Below, one piece after another: positions 9,576-17,300 of a DNA stretch of 64,000 nucleotides. Origin of the DNA: Vibrio sp. DW001 (GTDB taxonomy: Bacteria > Pseudomonadota > Gammaproteobacteria > Enterobacterales > Vibrionaceae); assembly GCF_029016285.1 (NCBI RefSeq), contig NZ_CP091975.1, forward strand, positions 1,984,001-2,048,000. Reading direction: 5' to 3'. The notes below the pieces were generated by a model that was not told the DNA's origin, did no database searches, and saw only the letters and a list, made by a program, of their open reading frames with translations. Positions within the stretch are counted from its first letter, which is position 1. Every line of letters begins with the position of its first letter. The translations under genes and the position numbers were made by a program.

Positions 9576-10532
9576 TTACATTGCTTCCTTTTCTTTTGTA
9601 CCAACCAAGCAATGTATTCCTTGTTGAATAAAATACTCGGCAATATTATCCACTCGATGTTGAAACTCGACCCTGTCAAAATTGAGGTCTCTCATTTTGT
9701 AGGGTAGCCCTAACGATTCATATTTCTCTTCACCGAGGCGCATAAAACTCAGAAGCTGCAACGTTTTAACCTTTCCAAGCATCTCATCTACAATAAAGTT
9801 CGCCGTCGCATTTATGTTATCAACGTCATCATTAACCGTCGGGATGACTGGAATTCTCAATATAACTTCTTTATCAGTTTTAGACAGCTGTTTCAGGTTG
9901 TTTAATATCTTTTGGTTATCAACGCCGGTGTGTTTTTTATGTCGGTTTCTATCCATAAGTTTTATGTCTGAAATAAAGAGGTCGGTATAGGGAAGTAGTT
10001 TTTCAATTTGATTCCAGTTGGAATAGAGGCTTGACTCTATACAGGTGTGGATACCCTCTTGTTTACATGCCTTAAATAGCGCTAAAACAAAATCACTTTG
10101 GAGCAAAGGTTCACCACCGGAAACAGTTACGCCTCCTCCTGAACGCTCATAAAATCCTTTGTCTTTTAAGATGACTTTCATGCACTCATCGACCGACATG
10201 GATTTACCCCACTGCTTGATTGCTTCAGACGGACACTCATCAGAACAACCAAGACAGCTAGTGCATTTATTGCGGTCTATTACTTCAAGCTTCGAGCCCG
10301 AAAAAATCAACATCTTAGGGTCGTGACAAACCTCTTTACATGAACCACATTTTTGACTGGAGATACATTTATTCTGATAAACGCCAACCTCAATATGCCG
10401 ATTAAAACTTTCCGGGTTACCACACCAATCACATCTTAGTGGACACCCTTTTAAAAAAAACTCAGTACGAATGCCTGGACCATCATGTAAAGTAAAACGC
10501 TGCACGTTAAGTACAGTTCCTAGGTTTGACAC
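9576..10532 (-). CDS. Glycyl radical enzyme activating protein (radical SAM)
   Basis: Radical-SAM activase that installs the glycyl radical on the GRE encoded just upstream. CPLRCDWC near residue 30 is the CxxxCxxC motif that binds the SAM-cleaving 4Fe-4S cluster. Two further cysteine groups (CISSQKCGSCKEVC and CTSCLGCSDEC) form the ferredoxin-like insert of the larger GRE activases, absent from PflA. VSGGEPLLQ is the GGE SAM-binding motif. The start is taken as GTG at 10532, because GAGG lies 6 bases upstream; a TTG at 10544 is the other in-frame option. The product has 318 residues. It is separated from the GRE gene by a strong hairpin terminator. Confidence 0.9.
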   Translation of the reverse strand: MSNLGTVLNVQRFTLHDGPGIRTEFFLKGCPLRCDWCGNPESFNRHIEVGVYQNKCISSQKCGSCKEVCHDPKMLIFSGSKLEVIDRNKCTSCLGCSDECPSEAIKQWGKSMSVDECMKVILKDKGFYERSGGGVTVSGGEPLLQSDFVLALFKACKQEGIHTCIESSLYSNWNQIEKLLPYTDLFISDIKLMDRNRHKKHTGVDNQKILNNLKQLSKTDKEVILRIPVIPTVNDDVDNINATANFIVDEMLGKVKTLQLLSFMRLGEEKYESLGLPYKMRDLNFDRVEFQHRVDNIAEYFIQQGIHCLVGTKEKEAM

Positions 10533-10555
10533 TTTCAACCTCAATATATTATTTA

Positions 10556-10581
10556 AAAGTGGACGAATTCTCGTCCACTTT
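10556..10581 (-). terminator. Intrinsic terminator between GRE and activase genes
   Basis: On the minus strand, AAAGTGGACGA pairs perfectly with TCGTCCACTTT around a 4-base loop, followed by TTTTAAAT. It begins about 5 bases after the GRE stop codon and lies before the activase start. It would reduce read-through so that the activase is made in smaller amounts than the enzyme. Confidence 0.82.
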
Positions 10582-10586
10582 ATTGA

Positions 10587-13118
10587 TCAAAACCTAAGCT
10601 CAGTTCGATGAATTAGGTCATCTTGCAATGGTTTGCCAAGCTCAACAAAATAGGCACTGTATCCTGCTACACGCACAAGCATGTCCGCATACATTTCAGG
10701 ATTTTTTTGTGCCGCTCTCATTTTTTCTGAGCTCATAATGTTGAATTGAACATGCATACCTTGTTTGGCGATATATTCATCAATAAAACTGACCAAGATA
10801 TCTCGACCTTCCACACCAGAAACTGCATCTTCAGGGAATCGAAGATTTAACAGAGTACCGTTGGTCGCGAGGCTATGGTCAACTTTTGTCACAGAGTTAA
10901 CAATGGCTGTTGGCCCATAAATATCGTGAGAACCACCCGCAGTATGAACCGGCCCCATGTTGTCAGAAATAGGTTCTTCATTTTTACGTCCATCTAACGT
11001 GGCGTTGGTATACAACCCCATGCCAACGTTTGCATTCACTGTATAGACGCCCGGACTAAACTGACCACCACGCGGATTTTTACGGCCTTTAATATGACGG
11101 CAATAGCATTCAAACATAAATGAAAATAGGTCATCGGCCTCGTCTATATCGTTGCCGTAATGAGGAATCTTAGAACTATTAACGAGTGCATAAAGCTTTT
11201 CATATCCCTGCCAATTGTTCTTTATGGCCTCTAGTAATTCCTGACCGGTATACTTCTTATCGTCGAAGACCAACTTTTTAATAGTAGAAAGTGAATCGGC
11301 ACAGGTTGCAATGCCCGCGGCTTGTGGCGCTGTTCCATTGTATTTTGCGCCCCCGTAAGTCATGTCTTTACCCGATTCAATACAGCCTTCAAAAAAAGCT
11401 GAAATATAAGGTGTAGGCTTGACCATTCGATGGATCTTATCGGTCACGTTTAAACAACTACATAATTGGTCACACCAATAAGCAAATTGCTTATCAACGC
11501 TTTCCAATACCTCTTCAAACGAGTTATACGTTTCTAGACTACCTGTATCGGGACCGAGTTGTTTTCCCGCGTCAGGTCCAGATAAGATGCGACCACCATT
11601 GATCACCATCTCCATCATTTTGGCTGTGTTCACATAACCTGCATCAAGCCAACCATGCTCTTTGCCAGGGATCGCTGGTTCTACACAACCTACAACTGCG
11701 TAATCCCTCGCTTCTGTTAATGTGACACCTTTCGCTAGCATAGCTTTCGTTGCAGGGCCGTCATTAAATAGTTTCGGGTGCCCGTAACCTGCTCTAATAC
11801 ACTCAATCGTTTTTATCTTTAACTCATAGGGTGTATTTTCATGTAAACGCAAACAGACCCAAGGATTCATCATTCGAGTATGTACAGAAGCTTCTAATAT
11901 AAGCATTGTTAGGTCATTGGTAGCGTCATGACCATTTGTGTCAACCCCACCAATAGTTAAACTTTCCCCACCAAAACCACGGCCATTTCGTACTTTTACG
12001 GTACCTTTGTCTTTCAGTTTGGTTGGATTATTTATTTTTACATAAAGCACTTCAATCAACTCTAGAATAAACGTTTTCGAGACTGGACGTTCTTTTATGT
12101 CATTCTCATAGAATGGATATAACCACTGATCCATACGCCCATATGAAATTGAATGGCCGTTACCTTCGATCTGAGTCAACGTGACTGCAAAATTGAATAA
12201 CTGAACAGCTTGCCAGAAGCTCTGAGGTACACCGCCTGCAATTTGATAACAGTTTGCCGACATATCTTTCAGTTCTTGCTTTCTATTTATATCGACCTCA
12301 TCGGTAGCCAATTCGTCGGCGAGTTTGGCATAACGTGTGATATATGTTATGGCTGCTTGCAAGGTGATGATAGTGGCCTTGTAATAGTCTCTTTTGTCAC
12401 TGAAATCTGGGTCTTGCTTAGATAGCTTGGCAAACGACGTTTTTGCTTGTTCTAAAACACCATCGTAACCAAGTGTCATTAGTTTATTAAAATCCATGGC
12501 GAAATGGCCAATTCCAGCAAAATGATAGTTGTTTGTCTGGAATACCTTTTCACCCATATGAGACCCTTTCTTTTGGTCGTCATCAAGATGGGCTGTAATT
12601 ATCTCATTCGCACTTTTTCCTTTCCAATATTCGCAAAGCGCTAGAATTTCTGCCCTGTCTTCATCATCACGGATATAAAACTGGTCGTTTGTCCGTTCTT
12701 CAAATGGAGAGTTCAATATTTCATCAATAATCCAATCGACAGAAAACTCAGGATAAATGGGGGAAGCTTTGGCTGGAGCAGCAATTTCACCTACGATTAG
12801 TTCGTCATCGTATACATGTATTGTTGTGTTAAGAAGAATATTTTCAAAGGCGTATGCACATTGAAGAATACGCGGTACCGCTTCATGAGTTTTATACGCT
12901 TGCGTGACGAGGCGCAATCGTTCTACATCAATCTCATAAGGCCTATCAAGGAAAGTCTGTCGTAATTTATTTACCCTTGGGTACGGTGACCAATCTTCAT
13001 GACCAACCTCATAGCCCAACCCATAAACCTTATCAAAGTCTTCTGTTCCTCGCGCCAAAGTATGAGCAATTGCATTCATTTTATGCAAACTCTCCTTATC
13101 CACCTGGAAGTTGTCCAT
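10587..13118 (-). CDS. Glycyl radical enzyme, dehydratase/eliminase class
   Basis: An 843-residue anaerobic radical enzyme. The active cysteine lies in GCVEP (Cys478, Glu480) and the radical-bearing glycine in RVAGYSAYF (Gly819), both intact. The pattern of one Cys followed by V-E-P marks the eliminase group (glycerol, propanediol, hydroxyproline, choline, sulfonate enzymes) and not pyruvate formate-lyase, which has Cys-Cys. His205 (GIGHFAMDF), His322-Ser323 (GHSIS) and Asp492 (GWLD) line up by spacing with the hydroxyl-binding His164, His281-Ser282 and Asp447 that I recall for glycerol dehydratase, so a 1,2-diol or similar alcohol substrate is likely. AAGAGG precedes the ATG. No microcompartment, aldehyde or alcohol dehydrogenase gene is adjacent. 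The divergent TauE/SafE exporter raises a sulfonate lyase as an alternative. Confidence 0.88.
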   Translation of the reverse strand: MDNFQVDKESLHKMNAIAHTLARGTEDFDKVYGLGYEVGHEDWSPYPRVNKLRQTFLDRPYEIDVERLRLVTQAYKTHEAVPRILQCAYAFENILLNTTIHVYDDELIVGEIAAPAKASPIYPEFSVDWIIDEILNSPFEERTNDQFYIRDDEDRAEILALCEYWKGKSANEIITAHLDDDQKKGSHMGEKVFQTNNYHFAGIGHFAMDFNKLMTLGYDGVLEQAKTSFAKLSKQDPDFSDKRDYYKATIITLQAAITYITRYAKLADELATDEVDINRKQELKDMSANCYQIAGGVPQSFWQAVQLFNFAVTLTQIEGNGHSISYGRMDQWLYPFYENDIKERPVSKTFILELIEVLYVKINNPTKLKDKGTVKVRNGRGFGGESLTIGGVDTNGHDATNDLTMLILEASVHTRMMNPWVCLRLHENTPYELKIKTIECIRAGYGHPKLFNDGPATKAMLAKGVTLTEARDYAVVGCVEPAIPGKEHGWLDAGYVNTAKMMEMVINGGRILSGPDAGKQLGPDTGSLETYNSFEEVLESVDKQFAYWCDQLCSCLNVTDKIHRMVKPTPYISAFFEGCIESGKDMTYGGAKYNGTAPQAAGIATCADSLSTIKKLVFDDKKYTGQELLEAIKNNWQGYEKLYALVNSSKIPHYGNDIDEADDLFSFMFECYCRHIKGRKNPRGGQFSPGVYTVNANVGMGLYTNATLDGRKNEEPISDNMGPVHTAGGSHDIYGPTAIVNSVTKVDHSLATNGTLLNLRFPEDAVSGVEGRDILVSFIDEYIAKQGMHVQFNIMSSEKMRAAQKNPEMYADMLVRVAGYSAYFVELGKPLQDDLIHRTELRF

Positions 13119-13464
13119 TGTTTACCTCTTAAATGTATAAAACTGAATTAATTGTCAAATCGATGGAGTTCTCTCGTAATGAACTGGACATTACTTCCCC
13201 AGAATGAATAGGTTCATTATACGACACGCTTCATCTCCATCCGAGAGAAATGTCACAAATCGAAACTAAATAGACAAAAAACGACATTATGTGACAGAGG
13301 TAATGGTTATTATATTTGTTCAGTCTATAGTGTCCGTGCATTTCCTGTCGGTTCGTTTGACACGGAAGAGCGTTTGCAGAGAAAACCATTCATCGTATTT
13401 CAGTGATATCACATTCACTAGATTCAACCATAAGGCGAACTATCGCTTTTTTTTAGGAAGGAAC
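13119..13464. promoter_or_regulatory. Divergent promoter region of the GRE and TauE/SafE genes
   Basis: Non-coding region between two divergent genes. TGTCACA at 13251-13257 and TGTGACA at 13290-13296 form a 7-bp inverted pair 32 bases apart. TGTGA and TCACA are half-sites of the CRP type, but they are not spaced as one CRP site. I found no convincing FNR palindrome, although anaerobic control would be expected for a GRE. A frame open from 13291 runs into the exporter, but its first part looks non-coding. Confidence 0.4.
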
Positions 13465-14205
13465 ATGGACACCACCATCATATTAGTTTCGATGATCATT
13501 GCATTGGCCGGATTTACCCAAGGATTGACCGGGTTTGGCTCTGCATTAGTATCGGTACCGCTACTTTCACTTATCGTAGGTGCCCAAACCGCCGTACCCA
13601 TTGCTGGCATATTTGGTTGGCTAGTGACATTTCCTATCGTGTGGAAAATGCGTCACTCGATCCAGCACAAGACAGGGTTGATCCTTTTCGTTGGCTCGAT
13701 TCCAGCCTCATTCGTAGGTGCTAAACTACTGGCTAGTTTGCCGTCGCAATACATTCTACTCACCATGGGTGCAGTGTTGATCGCTTCAAGCTTGCATTCA
13801 ATGCGCTCAACTAAACCCCTATTCAAGAAAACCTCAATACCCATTACTCTCGGAGCAGGTTTTACCTCAGGAATGCTGGGTGCAAGTGTCGGTGAATCGG
13901 GGCCACCGGTGATTGCCTACACCTCAATGCAGCCTTGGAGCGCTGATCAGATAAAATCCACTTTGGCCTTCTTTTTCATGCTACAAATGATTGGTGCCAA
14001 CATCAGTTTTTGGAATGAAGGACTTATTACGGATGAAGTGTTGTCGCATGTGATGTCTGCGATGCCAGCCTTTGCGATTGGTTTGACAGGAGGCATGATT
14101 GGGTATCATTTCTTGCAAAAATACAAAATAAACTACCACCATATAGTGCACTGCTTTTTGTTGTTCATGGGTTGTGCTTTAGTGTTTAAAAATGTCCATT
14201 TTTGA
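13465..14205 (+). CDS. TauE/SafE family sulfite/sulfonate exporter-like protein
   Basis: A 246-residue inner-membrane protein with about eight hydrophobic helices. The opening ALAGFTQGLTGFGSALVSVP is the signature repeat of the TauE/SafE (DUF81) family, and the second repeat reads GAGFTSGMLGASVGESGPP. Family members are thought to export sulfite, sulfoacetate or other sulfur anions, but few are tested. AGGAAGGA lies directly before the ATG at 13465, which is chosen over an upstream in-frame GTG at 13291. It is divergent from the glycyl radical enzyme, and such pairs can work together: a sulfonate lyase would release sulfite for export. That link is an inference. Confidence 0.85.
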   Translation: MDTTIILVSMIIALAGFTQGLTGFGSALVSVPLLSLIVGAQTAVPIAGIFGWLVTFPIVWKMRHSIQHKTGLILFVGSIPASFVGAKLLASLPSQYILLTMGAVLIASSLHSMRSTKPLFKKTSIPITLGAGFTSGMLGASVGESGPPVIAYTSMQPWSADQIKSTLAFFFMLQMIGANISFWNEGLITDEVLSHVMSAMPAFAIGLTGGMIGYHFLQKYKINYHHIVHCFLLFMGCALVFKNVHF

Positions 14206-14277
14206 TCAATTTTGTCACAAATGATAACTAGCGAAAAGAAGCTTGAGATGTTTACTGTTGTTTAATGTTCTGGTTTA

Positions 14278-14299
14278 GGCGAGTCGATGTTGACTCGCC
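14278..14299. other. Hairpin between convergent genes
   Basis: GGCGAGTC and GACTCGCC form a perfect 8-bp stem with a GATGTT loop, between the ends of the TauE/SafE gene and the NTPase gene. There is no T-run on either side, so it is a weak terminator candidate. Confidence 0.35.
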
Positions 14300-14322
14300 A
14301 GTAGAGGCTTAGCTTTTTAAAA

Positions 14323-17300
14323 TTACAGCAAGGCAAGTAACACCAAAACCATTACCACCCTATTGATGAATGACAACTCACGCTTAGTAAAGCGATAAGC
14401 CAGTTTTCTTAATGGTGGCAAGAGTAACACCGCTATAGCTGAACATATCAGAGCCATTTTAGGTTCACCTGATGATACCGCGCCAAAGACAGCAATAAAA
14501 AAAAGCACACCAAACATCCAGCTAAATACAACGTAAACACGACTTATCCAACGGCGATAATGACTGATGTGTTTCGTATCACTTAACAATGCATCATCAA
14601 AATCAAATTGGTCCCATGTTACAGCTCTCCCCTCTGATTTGTTTTTCTCAATTAGGTCAACGATTTCTAACGCCTTTTTGTTTAGGGATAGTGCCTCTTC
14701 TTCACGATCGACCTGCATATATAGATTGGCGAGCGCATCTAAACAGTAAGCGAATTCCTCACCCCAACGCCCCGGTTCTTTCTCACTTGCCACGCGTCTT
14801 ATCCATAAGGCTTTTCGCTCGGTGATTATTGCCTCTTCTAGCCGATCGCCTTTTTTATAGCAGGTTGCTAGGTTGCTAAGGCTGGTTGCGTAGCTCCGCT
14901 CCCATACATTCTGTGATATATCGCGTTCAATCTCTGTAACTTTTAGTGCTTTTTCCGCGCAAGACATTGCCTTCTCAACTTGGTCAATGGCGAGGTAGCA
15001 CATAGAAAGGCTATCTAGGCTATTAACGTAACTATAGGCCCATAAGCTCGGTGCCTTTTCATATTCAATACTAGTAAGCTTAACGGCTTCACATGATAGA
15101 AAGATCGCTTCAGCTACGTTTTCTGATTCGCTATAGGAATAAGCCAGATTCGCTAGAACTTCAGCGTGATACTTTGCCCACTCTTTGGGCGATTGTTGGC
15201 ATTCAGCTCTGGTTATTTCTAATGCTCTCTCCTCTAGGGCAATCGCATCGTTAAGGTGACCTTGCTTTTTGTAAGACGAGGCCAGATTTGACAGGCTGAT
15301 TACATAATCTACGGCCCAAACTTTCGAGTCATGGTTATATTGTTCTTCGATCTGACGCAGTAGGTCTTCTTCTATTGCAATGGCTTCTTCACAGCGGCCA
15401 ACTTTCCCATAAGAGACCGCTAGGTTTCTATTGATACTAACCTTTTTTTCAAGCCACGCCGCTGGCTGAGTAACAGCTTCTTGGAGGACGATGCGCAGTG
15501 CCTCTTGCTCCAACTCGATGGCCAATTCATATTGGGTGTTTTTTTTGTAAGCGCTCGCCAGACCAGAAAGCGCAGTAACATGCTCTTCTACCCAAAGTTT
15601 GGGGGCCTTATCATATTCTTTACTGCTTATTGAATGAGCCGTTTCTTGTAATACGATAGCTTGTTCTATCTGGCTTACAGAGATATAGGATACGGCGAGG
15701 TTATTCAAGATATTAACGTAACTTTTTGACCACACTTTCGGTGAGTCTGTCGCCTCCACCTTTAGAATCGCTAATACCTCTTTGTTCAGAGCAATCGCTT
15801 CATCTGCTCGGCCAGTTTGATTATAGGAGCTGGCAAGATTGGTCATTATCTGAGTATGATATTCAATCCACACCATTGGCGTCTTATCATATTCGACTTC
15901 ACTGATCACATAAGCTTGTTGTTCCATACTGATAGCGTCATCGACACGATCTGTTTTTTTTAGCGTTGCCGCCAAATTAACAAGGCGGGTAAGGTAATCC
16001 TTTTTCCATAATCTTGGAGCACGGTGATAGCAAGCTTCCGTCACTTTTAACGCTTGTTGCTCTATTTTGATTGCCTCGTCAATGCGTCCCAAGGTGACAT
16101 ATGAACTGCCCAAATTACCCATACAGGTAATGTAATATCGTTCCCACTCTGATTCTGCGATTTCATACTCTCGCTTACAGATAGATAGAGCGATCTCCTC
16201 TAAGGCAATCGCATCATTAAAACGGTTTAGCTTTTTGAATGAGTAGGCCTGACTGAGTAGGTTGCTAACATACAGCTGACCCCATGTGCCCAAAAGGCTT
16301 TCATAGTTACGTTTTAATAAAGGTATAAGCGACGCTACAATCCTTAGCGACTCCTCAATACGGCCCGCACTAATGTAGCAAGTAGCAAGATTAGATTGAA
16401 CCACTGCATCTAACTCACTCACACTGTCTATAGTTTTTTCAGTGAGGGACAACGCCTTCTTATGTAACGAGATGGCCTTAGAAAAATTGCCCACATCTTC
16501 ATAAGAAGAGGCCAATAACGTTAGCGTTTCTCTGTACTCATTTACCCATGCATCTTTATCGTGTTGATACCCTTCTTCGCATACTGCAAGTAACTCTTCT
16601 TCTAATACTATCGCCTCTTCTATACGATTAACGGCGCTTAATGAGATAGCTAGTGCCATTGATTTTTTGTAGGAGATTCTTACCCAGCCTGATTTAGCAC
16701 TTTGCTTTGCTCTTTTCGCAATAGACGACTCGACCGTCTGATAAAACAAGCGCTCCGAGGTATCTGCACTGTCCAAACTGTCTATCGCTTTATTGTAGAA
16801 TGGCTGAGCTTTATGCTGCACCTCTACCACGTCCAGAATGATTCTATACATGGTGTCTGTCGCCGCTTCGATTTCGTCGGCGAATCTATCCTGCACCAAA
16901 TAGTCGAATTGCATCGTTAGGAATGTATGTAATAGAGCATGGCGGTACTGATACTTGCCTTGTTCTCCCATATAGCGCTTTAGAATTTCGTACACTTCTT
17001 CAATAATAACGTAGTGCTCTTCGTTCAAGCTCGAATCGCTACCGCCTTCAAGTAGGTGCGTTTTCAACGGGGCTAATTCTGGAGCATTGGAAGCGGCAAG
17101 GGCCGCTAAAGAGTTTTTTACTAATGCTGAAGAAAACGGCGTACCCATCACTGACGAGAATAGCAGCGTACTCACCGCTGTCGTGCCAAATTCAGAGAAG
17201 TATTGCCTTAATAGATGAAGCCTTTCCTCAAGCACTGCGTAAGCCATTAGGTTAAACGAATGGAAATCTTTGGCATTTGTATAGTGTGAAAGTGAGGCTT

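Noticed and set aside
13291..13464. N-terminal extension of the TauE/SafE protein from a GTG start
   Set aside because: The extension is not membrane-like or family-like, and a strong ribosome site precedes the ATG at 13465.
14600..16560. Possible DNA-level tandem repeats in the NTPase gene
   Set aside because: The repeats are clear at protein level, but the DNA copies are too diverged to count as a nucleotide tandem repeat.
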